Below, piece by piece: positions 47,433 to 58,284 of a stretch of 64,000 nucleotides of DNA. The DNA comes from Voacanga thouarsii (Eukaryota; Streptophyta; Magnoliopsida; Gentianales; Apocynaceae), in NCBI GenBank assembly GCA_026120185.1, contig JANUWF010001109.1:4580001-4644000 (forward strand). Reading direction: 5' to 3'. The position numbers were made by a program, and so were the translations under genes. How positions within the stretch are numbered: position 1 is the stretch's first letter; each line of letters starts with the position of its first letter. The notes beneath the pieces were generated by a model. The model ran no database searches. It had not been told where the DNA came from and saw nothing but the letters and a program-made list of their open reading frames with translations.

Positions 47433-49329
47433 TATTGGAATATATGTCCTCTAGACTAGTTTATGTAATGTAATTATCAAATTTATTAATAAAAGAATTT
47501 ATTTTCAAAATTTATTTGTGAATATACATTTTATTTGTATATGATTTTCGTTTGGAAAGGACCTATTGTATTTAAGTAAGCGATCAATGTAAATACTGGT
47601 CTTTCACAGTAAGGTATGGATCACGGGTTAATTAACATATAAATGTTTGTTCTTAACCGATTGATGAGAATGGGAATCTCGTCATTTATAGGTTATTATA
47701 TTATGAATTTCAAATGGGGAATGACTTACCTTTAGCCAGTGAGTAGTCCACTCACTTCATAGCATGAGCGTATTTCAAATACATAGAACATGATTTGTAA
47801 TAGTGGTTTCTAAAAAATACTATTTAAAAAAAATCCAAACTATTACTGTTATAGCGTGGACTAATATTCTATCGCTTGAGTATGAGTTGGTAGTCTGACG
47901 AAGCTAGAAGCATACACTTTGATATACTACAGTTGATGTTCTTTCGTAGAAATAATATATTTGTATATTTGGTATATATAACTAGATAGTTAAGACAGAC
48001 TTGTATAAGATAGCTTCTACGCTATATCACCCCTTATGACTATTCAAATGATCTAATTATTCAAAGCCCTAGGGAACATGACTTGATGTTTACTTTAGGA
48101 TAGCTCCCTTGAAAAGTAAAAATATTCCAAAAGTCGTGGATCATTGGATTAGAAGTTTAAGGATGGTAGATGTCTATTAGAAAAATATTAGTACACTCTT
48201 CCTCTCTAATTGCACGGCGATGCATAGAGGGGTATTTTAGTCATTACACCTGTAGGTCGAAGACTTTGCTAAAGCAGTATTGTCCTTGGGGTCAATATTT
48301 TCTTATAGTGATATTAAGAAATATTTAAAATGTAAAATATAGCTATTTATATAGTAGTGATATTTTGGTTATTTTAGTAGTCAAGGCGATGTGTCTTTTG
48401 GTCCCCGGAATGGCCCTTAAGTCCTGAAAGATTTGGGTTAAGGAATTAATCTTGATATTTATGAATTTTATTTTATTTTATTAGTCTAATTTATTATTGG
48501 ACTAGAATAAAATAAAATTTCAGAGAGAGAATATTTATTTTATCTAGTTTAATTGGTTAATTAATTATTTAGAGCCCAAGGCCCAAATTGAATAATTAAA
48601 AAATTAATCTAGATATAAACTAGATAAAAATGTATAAAATTTTATATTGATCTATTTGGACTTGTTAATTATTTATTGGGTTGTTTAATAAAGCCTAGAA
48701 AATAAATAATTGAGATTATTATTTATGAGTGTTCAAGCTCAAGAATAAATAATTTATCTGGCCCAATGAATAAGACCAATGGTAAAATAAAATTAAAAAA
48801 TAATATTATTAAATTAATTCAATATTAATTTAATTAATTAAATAAATAAATAAAGACAACACGAGATAGATCCCGTGTTGTTCTGCTTGAAGGATAACAG
48901 AAAGCACGGGTACTTTCTGTTTTCACGCAGATGGATTTTACTCTCTCGAGGTGTGTAAATGAAAAATGAATTGAAGTAATAAAGCTTTAGCTTTTCATTG
49001 GAGTATACATACTGAAAAAACCAAATCGTTGAGTGGGCAAACCCAATTCACATAAACAAGTTTTTGTGAAACATTCACGGAAGAGAAACGTATTGCAAAC
49101 CCACTTCTTTAAGCCTTCACCGGCTGTACTAAGGGTACCATTTTGGAAGACCAAAAGTTTCGTGTGGATGAGACGCAATAGACGTTTGCAAGGACGTGAT
49201 CCACTAACCTCGAATATCCTTATACAGACATCTACATTAATTCGAAGAGGACCATTCAATCACAGAGGTAAATTTTTTGTTTTCCTAACATGCTTTCGTT
49301 TTGATTATTTTTGTCATTTTAAGCCCTCA
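47433..49329 (+). mobile_element. Co-D 5' LTR
   Basis: It starts TATTGGAATATATG (terminal TG now TA) and ends AAGCCCTCA, 1897 bp. It matches the 3' LTR throughout. Confidence 0.9.
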
Positions 49330-49330
49330 A

Positions 49331-49344
49331 TTGGTAGCAGAGTT
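49331..49344 (+). promoter_or_regulatory. Co-D primer-binding site
   Basis: TTGGTAGCAGAGTT begins one base after the LTR. It differs from the copia consensus TGGTATCAGAGC by few bases. Confidence 0.7.
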
Positions 49345-51066
49345 ATGGTTTGGCAAATGTAGAAAGCATGTTAGGCTTAACTAAAATAAGAAAATATTTG
49401 TTTTGGTTAAAATATGTGATCCTTCGCTTTTATTGGTATGGGTAGTCTCACTGTAAGTTTCGTGAGTGGAAGCATAAGAATAATGTATTTTACTTGCTTT
49501 CATAGATATCGTGTAAGCCTAATGTTTTTAAGAGTATAGGTGCTTGTTTGGATAAGTTTTGATTGAAAATGGAGGAAAAAATCGAAACAGAGCACGCAAG
49601 ATGTATTTTGGAGAAGAAGCACTGTACAAGCGAGCCGTCAAGCTAAGCCGCCACTTGAGCTGAGCCAATCTGGATGTGAGAGGAGCCGCGAGCAAGCCAT
49701 GCACGGCTTAGAGCCCGCGAGGAAGGCTTCCTCGCTGAAGCCATTGGCGAGGAAGCTGCCGTTACAAATTGGCATTTGCAATTTGTAAATGCTGCGCAGT
49801 CAACAATTTTGACCTCGCAGCTAGGCAAGCATGGGCGGGCCCGGATCTAGTCCATGGGTTATCCCATGGGCCGTGATCCAGTATGGCGGGTGCATGGACC
49901 CGTCCGAATAAAAAAAAAATAGTTTTGGTCTCATACCAAGCGAAATTATTTTTATTGCAATAGTTAATATTCTTTGAATATTTTGCATGAAAAATAATTG
50001 TAAAAGAAATTTTAGGATTAAACAAGACCATAAATTAATTAATGTGTTTAATTCTATTATTTGGACACTTAGGTTAAAAGAATAGAAAAGCATGAAAACA
50101 TTTACAATTTTCTAACATGTTTATTTCTTTTTGTACCCTATGTGTGTGTTTTCTCAAATACCAAAGTCTTTGGAAATTTTTGACAAAGAAAAATATTTTT
50201 TTAAATCAAATGGTTAATTTTAATTCAGATAAAAATTAATTCTTGGATATTTTTTCAAAAGATTTTATCCTTGACATAGAAAATATATTGGATTTAGATA
50301 TTTTTTTGAATTAAAATAGAAAACCATTTTGATTAAATTTTAACAAGAAAAATTATTTTTGTCAAATTAAATTTGAGATCAAAATCTCTCAAAAGTTTTA
50401 TTGAAAATTTTTTAAATTATTAAATTTATTAACTTAAATAAAATTAATCCATAAAAAAAATTTCAAAGGATATAAACCTTAACATAGAAATTTTTATGAG
50501 TTTAGATATTTTATTTTGAGTTAAAAGAAAATTTAATTGAAATTTTCAAAGTATATTTTTCAAGAAAAATCCTTATTTTAAAATATTAAGTGGGAGAAGG
50601 GTTCCAACGGCCCCACGGCTTCTATCACGATCTTCATTAGAGATGATAAGTCCCCTCACGTCATCCTGGGAGTGAACTCGTATAGGATGGGGATACTATA
50701 AGGATCTAAAATTAATGGATGGATATAATTAATAACTCGGGACACGTGCTATGATCGGCCAACCTAAGTTGGAGGTTATAGTGTGAGGAATATCCATAGG
50801 AAATGAGAAGAAACGATCATCTTACGATGGAGTTATCTTCTAGATCATTGTCTAGAAGGAAAATTAATTTGTGGTGGTTAATACACTTAGCTTAGAAAAC
50901 TGTCAATTTTCTCAAGAAGCTATGTTAGTTTTTCTAAGAGCCAAATTAATCATATTAAAGATAATAGTAATATGGTTAACTATTATCAGAATTAATATAA
51001 GGATAAAGTAACAAATTATTTTGTTTTTTCACAAACTAATTTTTTTTTATTTTTAATATTTCAGAA
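49345..51066. other. Co-D untranslated leader, about 1.7 kb, no gene
   Basis: Mostly AT-rich, with a GC-rich patch at 49620-49900 containing aagccgccac and gcgaggaag repeats that can pair. No coding domain is seen on either strand. Confidence 0.6.
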
Positions 51067-51996
51067 ATGGTTGGTGGAGGTTCTTTTAGTCCTTTGGATG
51101 TTATTCTCCATGAGAATAAGCGAACAGGTCCAAATTATGTGGATTGGAAAAGAAACTTGGACATAATACTTACTGTTGAGGAGTATAAGTATGTCCTCTT
51201 TGAAACCTGCCCTGTTATTGGGGAGAGTTCCACCACAGAGGAGCGTAAGGCTGAAAAAGTATGGAAGAAGGCCAATGAAAGAGTTCGATACTATATGTTG
51301 GCCTCCATGTCTAATGTGCTCCAGTCAAAACACGAGCATATGGTCACTGTATATGACATTAGCCAATCATTAGCCATGATATTTGTCGATAAGAGCCGGC
51401 CTGCAAGGCAGGAAGCTCTTAGGACGATAATAAACACTAAAATGGCTGAGGGAGCATCAATCAGGGAGTATATTCTCAAAATGATTGCTACTTTCAAGGA
51501 ATCAGAAGTCTTAGGGGCTGTTATTGACCCCGAGAACCAAGTGAACATGGTTCTCGAATCTCTACTGGGCTCTTTTACTCAATCAAGTTGAACTACAATA
51601 TGAACAAATTGAACACGATTTTAATTGAGTTGATGAAAGAGCTCCAAGTGGCAGAAAAAGTCATGAAGCCACAGTCCAAGGCTATGATTACTAGGACTTT
51701 TTCTTCTAGAACTGAGCCCAAGCCCAAGAAATTCAAGAAGAAAAAGGGAAATGACATGTTGTGCAATAGACTAGTGGTTAGAATGCTACACTTCTGAGTT
51801 GGAAGTCTTGGGATCAAATCCCACCTTAACCACTTTCTCTCTTTTTTTCATCAAAAAAAAAAAGGGAAATGCACAGGTCCAGCCTAGGAACTAGCCCAAC
51901 AAGCCCAAAGTTAAATGCTTCAAATGCGGACAAAAGGGACACTGGAAAAAGGAGTGTCTAAAACTTCAGGTCAAGAAAAACCCTACAGGTATTGTT
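51067..51996 (+). pseudogene. Co-D: copia gag, interrupted by a SINE
   Basis: ATG at 51067 opens MVGGGSFSPLDVILHENKRT, then NYVDWKRNLDIILTVEEYKY, and a 174-residue frame that shifts at about 51590 (NKLNTILIELMKELQVAEKV). A lysine-rich hinge KFKKKKGN is split by the SINE at 51754-51858 and resumes KGNAQVQ, then the intact knuckle CFKCGQKGHWKKEC at 51916-51957. Gag would form the virus-like particle and bind element RNA. The first 174 codons are unusually well preserved for this window. Confidence 0.85.
51754..51858 (+). mobile_element. tRNA-derived SINE, about 105 bp
   Basis: It is flanked by a perfect 13-bp duplication AAAAAGGGAAATG (51741-51753 and 51859-51871). It has a box A-like CTAGTGGTTAGAATGC, a box B-like GGGATCAAATCCC, a pyrimidine-rich stretch and a terminal A-run. 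Removing it restores the gag hinge (KKKKGN to KGNAQ). Length, A-tail and long duplication are those of a SINE mobilised by LINE machinery. Confidence 0.85.
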
Positions 51997-54825
51997 CTCT
52001 ATCTAGAGTCTATTTCAATGGTTGGATCAACTTCCACTTGGATTATTGATTCTGGTGCCATTGATCATATCTGTAACTCTTTGCAGGGGTTTAAGAAGAT
52101 AAGAAGATTCTAGAAGGGCAAGCATGAAATATGAGTAGGAAATGGAGCACGAGTATAGACCCTTGTAGTGAGAGAGTTGGATCTTATTTTTTATTGTAAT
52201 AAAGTAATTATATTAAAGGATATTTTATATATACTCGGTTTTAGACAGAATTTGATTTCAGTTGCAAAACTAATAAATTATAGATATTCTGTTTCTTTCC
52301 ATTCTTGTATTACTATCAGTAGAAATGGAGAAATTTTATATGCAGGGCACATGTATGGAAACTTATTCTTTTTAAATCTTACAAATAATCAAATAAATAA
52401 CGCTTAATCTGAACCTTTAAGTAAAAAGAGAAAAATCAATGTCAATGACTCATCTCTTTGACATCTAAGTTTGGGACATACTAACTCAATCAGGTTTTAG
52501 ATATTAATCCATGATGGGCCCTTGGGCTCTTTAAGATTGGAAAATTAGCCTCAATATGAATCCTACCTTATGGAAAAAATGACCAAAAGGTCATTTACCC
52601 AAAAGGCTGATAGATTTAAGGATATATTGGATCTTATTTATACTGATGTATGTGGTCCTTTGTCTACTCAAGCTAGAGAGGACTTTGAGTACTTCATCAC
52701 TTTCACAGATGATTGTACAAGGTTTGGTAATGTCTACCTGATAAGGCGCAAGTTTGACTCTTTTGACAAGTTCAAAGAGTTTAAGGCTGAAGTGGACCGT
52801 CGGACAGGTAAACTGATCAAAACCTTATGATCAGATGTGGTAAAGAATACCTCTTCGGTGAATTTAAGGATTACATGGTACATTGTGGAATAGCATCCCA
52901 ATCCTTTGCACTAGGTACACCCCAGAAAAATGGAGTAGTTGAGAGAAGGAACAGGACATTAATGGAAATGGTCCGAAGCATGATGTCTCATGCTATTCTT
53001 CCGGTCTCTTTTTGGGGATATGTCTTGGAAACAACGACATACATTCTGAATTTGATGTCTTCCAAGTTAATACTTAGGACACCCTATGAGATGTGGATTG
53101 GGCGTAAACCAAGTCTAAATTATCTCAGAATATGAGGTTATCCAGCTTATGTACTGATCAAGGGAGACAAGTTAGAACCAAGATCAGAATTATGCTACTT
53201 TGTTGGGTATCCAAAAGGGACAAAAGGAGGTTACTTTTATCATCCCAAGAAGTAGAAAGTACTAGTAAGTATTAATACTAGATACTTGGAGGATGATCAA
53301 AGTACTTCCACCAAAGGTTCAACAAGGTTGGAACTCGATGAGAAGTTATGTTTGAAATTAACTTCTTTAGACCCGATTATGGAATAAAAAAAGGCATAAC
53401 CTCAAGAACCTGTACAAACGGAGCTTCTTCGTAGTGGGAGGATATCTAAAGTTCTAGAAAGATGGATAGGAGAGGCTTTCGAGCTGGTCTCTAACAATCA
53501 AGAATAAGATCCCACTAGATATGAAGAAGTTATTGCTGATGTCGATACAAGTCTGTGGTATAAAGTAATGAAAGCCGAGATTAAGTCTATATATTTCAAT
53601 TAGGTTTGGAATTTTGTAGCTTCACCTGAAGGGATAAAACTCATTGGGTGTAAGTGGTTATACAAGAGGAAGAGGAGAATAGATGGGAAGATGGAAACCT
53701 TCAAAGTTAGGCTTGTGGTGAAATGGTATATTCAGAAAGAGGGAATCGATTATGATGAAACCTTTTCCCCGATAGCCATGCTTAAGTCTATCCATATCCT
53801 CCTTACCATTGCATGTTATTACGACTATTAGATATGACAAATAGATATCAAAACGGCATTTCTTAATGGCCATCTTAACGAAGACATCTATATGTCCCAA
53901 CCGGAAGGTTTTATTCCTAAAGGCCAGGAACATATAGTCTGCAAGCTTAAGAAGTCCATTTATGGACTTAAGCAGGCATCTAAAATATGGAACATTCATT
54001 TTGACAAGACTGTAAAGTCTTACGATTTCATTCAAAACAAGGATGAACTATGCGTGTACAGAAAATTGGAAGGCATAAATATGATTTTTCTTGTCCTATA
54101 TATGGATAACATTCTACTCATTGGGAATGATGTAGGGACATTGTCATTTACTAAGGTTTGGCTATCTAGTCAATTTAGTATGAAGGACTTAGAAGAAACC
54201 AGTTGCATTCTCGGGATTAAGCTTCTTAGAAATAGAAAGTAGAGAATGTTAAGATTATTCCAAGCGATATACATTGACAAGATATTTACTAAGTTTAGCA
54301 TGGACTCATGCAAGGGAGCTCTAATCCCTTGCAGACATGGATTGTCTTTTTATTCTAAAAACTGTCCTAAGTCTCAAGAGGAACATGACAGGATGAGTAA
54401 GATTCGCTATGCTTTAGCTGTGGGAAGTCTCATGTACACCATGTTGTGCATTAGGCCAGATATCTGCTTTGCTGTAGGTGTAGTTAGTAGATATCGGTCA
54501 AACCTTGGGGAAGTTCATTGGAAAGCTGTAAAGCATATTCTTAAGTACCTCAATAGTACGAAAGATTATATACTGGCTTACAGGGTTAACGACTTAGTTC
54601 CTACTAGATACATAGACTCAGATTTCTACGCAGATAAGGATGAGAGAAAATCTACTAATAGATATGTCTTTATCTTGTTGGGAGGAGTTATTTCATGGAG
54701 GAGTATCAAACAATCTTGTATTGCTGACTCAACTATAGAAGCTGAGTATGTGGCAACTTCGGAAGTGTCCAAGGAAGCAGTCTGGCTCCGGAAGTTTTTT
54801 TCAGAACTTATAGTTGTGCCACACC

Positions 54826-55428
54826 TAGAGTTGTATTCGAACACGAACGAATCGAGTATCACATTTTTGAGCTCGAGTTCGAATATAATCGAACGCTGTT
54901 CGAGTTCGTTCGTTTATTATTCGAGCTCAAGTTCGTGTTCGAGTTTGTTCGATTATTATTTGATAATGTTCAAGTTCGTTTAAGTTCGAGTTCGAAAAAC
55001 TCAATTAATGTTCAAGTTTGAATAACTCGAGTTCGTTTATTTTATATTTTTATTTTAAAGTTTATAAAAATAATAATTCAAATTTTAATTAAAAATAATT
55101 AAATATTATAATATTAAATAAATATATAATAGTATTATTAATATTAATATTAATATTATAATTATAATATAAGATTTATTAAGAATAAATCTTAATATTA
55201 TCAAATATAAATAAAATAATTAATGTAATATAATTAATTTAAAAATATATATAATATATTCGCGAACGTTCGAATATGTTCGTGAACATGTTCGAGTTCG
55301 TTCATTTATTATTCGAGCTCGAGTTCGTGTTCGAGTTCGTTCGTTTATTAAATGAACGAGCTTTATTTGAACACGAACGAGCTCGAACGAGCTTTTATTC
55401 ATGAACGTTCAGTTCGTTTACAGCTCTA
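54826..55428. mobile_element. hAT-type MITE, 603 bp
   Basis: The terminal inverted repeats are TAGAGTTGTATTCGAAC and, from the right end inward, TAGAGCTGTAAACGAAC. They are flanked by 8-bp duplications GCCACACC (54818-54825) and GCCACACA (55429-55436). An 8-bp duplication and TAGAG termini fit the hAT superfamily. The arms are full of inverted gttcgagttcgttcg-like repeats and the middle is almost pure A/T. No coding capacity. It interrupts Co-D RNase H between VVPH and TWTDHL. Confidence 0.85.
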
Positions 55429-55604
55429 GCCACACATGGACGGACCATCTTGTGGTGTATTGCGACAACTCTAGAGCAGTCTCACAATTTAAAGAACCCA
55501 GGAACCATAAGAAGGGGAAGCACATCCAGAGGAAGTACCACATGATCCGGGATTTCATTCAGAGACGGGAAATCGTGGTAGAACAGATAGCCACAAAGAA
55601 CAAT

Positions 55605-55726
55605 CTAACAGATCTCTTTACCAAGCTTTTGGCTAAGAGAGTTTTCAAGAGATCCTTTTACCAACCTAACAGACCCCTTTACCAAGCCTTTGGCTAAGAG
55701 AGCCTTCAAGAGACACTTGGACGCTA
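55605..55726 (+). repeat. 61-bp tandem duplication at the end of Co-D pol
   Basis: The unit beginning CTAACAGA and containing ttggctaagagag starts at 55605 and again at 55666. A 61-bp step is not a multiple of three, so it shifts the frame at the pol C-terminus. Confidence 0.85.
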
Positions 55727-55776
55727 TAGGGGTAGGCACTATGAACTTTCTTAATCTTAGAGTGCAAGTGCGAGAT

Positions 55777-57644
55777 TGTTGAAATATATGCCCTCTAGAC
55801 TAGTTTATCTGATGTAATTATCGAATTTATTAATAAAAGAATTTATTCTCAAAATTTATTTGTGAATTTACATTTTATTTGTGCACGATTTTTGTTTGGA
55901 AAGGACCCAATGTGTTTAAGTAAGTGATTCATGTAAATGATGGTCTTTCACAATAAGGTATGGATCACGAGTTACTTAACACATAAATATTTGTTCTTAA
56001 CCGATTGATGAGAATGGGAATCTCGTCATTTATTGGTTATTATGTTATGAATTCCAAATGGAGAATGGCTTACCTTTAACTAGTGAGTAGTCCACTTACT
56101 TCATAGCATGAGCGTATTTCGAATACGTAGAACAGGACCTGTACTAGTGGTTTCTAAAAGTACTATTTAAAAGAAATCCAGACTATTACTATTACAGCGT
56201 GGATTAATACTTTACCGCTTGAGTATAGTTGATAGTCTGACGAAGCTAGAAGCATATACTTTGATATATTGCAATTGAGGTTCTTTCGTAAAAACAATAT
56301 ATTTGTATGTTGGGTATATGTGACTAATTAGTTAAGACAAACTTGTACAAGATAGCTTCTACGCTATATCACCCATTGTGACTGTTCAAATGATCTAATT
56401 ATCTAAGGCCCTGGGGAATAATATGATTTGGATGTTTACTTTAGGGTAGTTCCCTTGAAAAGTGAAAACATTCTAGGAGTCATGGATCATTAGACTAGAG
56501 GTCTAAGGATGGTAGATATCTATTAGAGAGTTGTTAATACACTCTTCCTTGCTAATTGTACGGCGATGCGTAGATGAGTATTTTAATCATTACACCTGTA
56601 AGTCGAAGACTTTACTAACGCAGCATTGTCTTTGGGGTCAATATTTTCTTATGGTGATATTAGAAAATATTTAAAATATAAAATATAGCATTTTATATAG
56701 CAGGGGTATTTTGGTCATTTTAATAGCCAAGGCGATGTGTCTTTTGGTCTCCGGAATGACCCTTAAGTCCTGAAAGATTTAGGTTAAGGAATTAGTCTTG
56801 ATGTTTATGAGTTTTATTTTATTTTATTAGTCTAATTTATTATTGGACTAGAATAAAATAAAATATTCGAAGAGAGAGAGTATTTATTTTATCTAGTTTA
56901 ATTGGTTAATTAATTATTCAGGGCCCAAGATTCAGATTGAATAATTAGAAAATTAATCTAGATATAAACTAAATAAAAATGTATGAAATTTTATATTGGT
57001 CTATATGGGCTTATTAATTATTTATTAGGTTGTTTAATAAAGCTCAAAAATAAATAATTGAGATTTATTATTTATGGGTGTTCAAGCTCAAGAATAAATA
57101 ATTTATCTGGCACAATGAATAAGACCAATGATAAAATAAAACTAAAAAATATTATCATTATTAAATTAATTATTAATTTAATTAATTAAAAAAAGGCAAT
57201 ACGAGATGAATCCCGTATTATTTTACGTGAAGGATAATAGAAAGAATGGATGCTTTTTGTTTTCACGCAGATGGATTTTACTCTCTCGAGGTGTGTAAAT
57301 GAAAAAGGAATTGAAGCAATAAAACTTTAGCTTTTCATTGGAGTATACACACTGAAGAAACCAAATCGTTAAGTGGGCAAAAAAAACATTTACAGAAGAG
57401 AAACGTATTGCAAACTCACTTCTTTAAGCCTTTACTGGCTGTGCTACGGGTACCATTTCAGAAGATCAAAAGCTTCGCATAGATGAGACGCAATAGACTT
57501 TTGTAAGGACGTGATCCACTAGCCTCGAATATCCTTATACATACATCTACACCAGTTCGAAGAGGGCCATTCAATCACAGATGTAAATTTTTTGTTTTCT
57601 TAACATGCTTTTGTTTTGATGATTTTTGCCATTTTAAGCCTTCA
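55777..57644 (+). mobile_element. Co-D 3' LTR
   Basis: It starts TGTTGAAATATATGCC after a degenerate polypurine tract (gtgcaagtgcgagat, where intact relatives have gtgggaga) and ends AAGCCTTCA, 1868 bp. Confidence 0.9.
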
Positions 57645-58134
57645 TTCATAGTTTTAAAATCTTGCAACCTCAGGTGCAACTATTCATACTATACAGTTGG
57701 TAGTATTACCATATTCAGATGGTCAAATCTTTTTTTTTTTTAATTTACCCATAGGACATATGGATCTTTTTCGGTAAGATATTCTATTTTTAAATTTTCG
57801 TCGAGATGACGACGGATAAAAATCAAAGCTTTAACCTTTTGTTGTACAGATGCACTATTTTTTTTTCTACAATAGTTTTACTAAGGCCTTCAATATTTAG
57901 ATGCATTTTTGCATCGAAAACCAATGACATATAATTTTTTTCAGAAATATCAAGGGTTATAAATTCGAGTTTGGCCTTTTGTTGTACAGATGCACCATTT
58001 TTTTCTACAATAGTTTTACTAAGGCCTTCAATATTTAGATGTATTTTTGCATCGAAAACCCATGACATATAATTTTTTTCAGAAATATCAAGGGTTACAA
58101 ATTCGAGTTTAGTAAAGTTAGCCATAGAGATCAA
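57645..58134 (-). pseudogene. Co-C: copia gag N-terminus, inverted block (right part)
   Basis: The minus-strand ATG at 58125 (MANFTKLEFVTLDIS) has an in-frame ATG at 58134 ahead of it. The first segment, KLEFVTLDISEKNYMSWVFD then AKIHLNIEGLSKTIVEKNG, is followed by a second near-identical copy. After frameshifts IRRHLDENLKIEYLTEKDPY and ...HLRLQDFKTM reach the Co-D insertion at 57645 and continue at 47432. This is the UBN2-type copia gag. Confidence 0.8.
57832..58112 (-). repeat. Tandem duplication of about 140 bp in Co-C gag
   Basis: Two copies of the segment coding LEFxTLDISEKNYMSxVFDA to TIVEK lie head to tail with a period of about 140 bp, differing by a few substitutions and a T-run length change. 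Confidence 0.9.
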
Positions 58135-58149
58135 TAAATGCGTACTTTG

Positions 58150-58284
58150 AGTCTTCTAACTTTTGTAACGGCGAAGACTCGTGCTGCTTTAGTCTTCTGG
58201 ATTTTGTAACGATAGAGACTCGTGCTGCTTTAGTCTTCTGATTTTTATAACGACAAAGACTCGTACTGATAACGTGTTAGTCTT
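58150..58284 (-). repeat. Co-C primer site with three 41-bp tandem repeats
   Basis: AGTCTTCT recurs at 58150, 58191 and 58232, a 41-bp period. On the minus strand each unit ends in CAGCACGAGTC or CAGTACGAGTC. The outermost (58262-58284) is the start of the element, CTAACACGTTATCAGTACGA, the LTR end and primer-site context typical of short-LTR copia elements. Thus the primer-like motif is present three times. Confidence 0.75.

Larger units (their letters stand above)
51997..55742 (+). pseudogene. Co-D: copia pol, interrupted by a MITE
   Basis: Protease: STWIIDSGAIDHICNS near 52030. Integrase: LDLIYTDVCGPL near 52630, FTDDCTRFGNVYLI, TPQKNGVVERRNRTLMEMVR near 52920. Reverse transcriptase: PEGIKLIGCKWLYKRKRR near 53630, IDIKTAFLNGHLNEDIYM near 53850, and the active site LYMDNILLIGND near 54100, where YVDD has become YMDN. 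RNase H: DSDFYADKDERKSTNRY, TIEAEYVATSEVSKEAVWLR; then, after the MITE, LVVYCDNSRAVSQFKEPRNH. At least eight stops or frameshifts. Integrase and RNase H catalytic acids are largely readable. Confidence 0.88.
47433..57644 (+). mobile_element. Co-D: full-length Ty1/copia element
   Basis: It has two long LTRs (47433-49329 and 55777-57644), a primer-site-like motif, gag and pol in the right order, and flanking TTCAC (47428-47432) and TTCAT (57645-57649), one mismatch. The gag of Co-C reads across the insertion point (KTM then NEYS), confirming the boundaries. By hand count the first 118 bases of the two LTRs differ at about 12 sites, so the insertion is old. It carries a SINE and a MITE. Confidence 0.9.

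Noticed and set aside
54246..54983. 245-codon frame treated as one protein
   Set aside because: The last 50 or so codons run into the hAT MITE, so the C-terminal serine-rich end is not part of RNase H.
58150..58272. CRISPR-like array
   Set aside because: Three 41-bp units are whole tandem repeats without variable spacers, in a plant retrotransposon leader.
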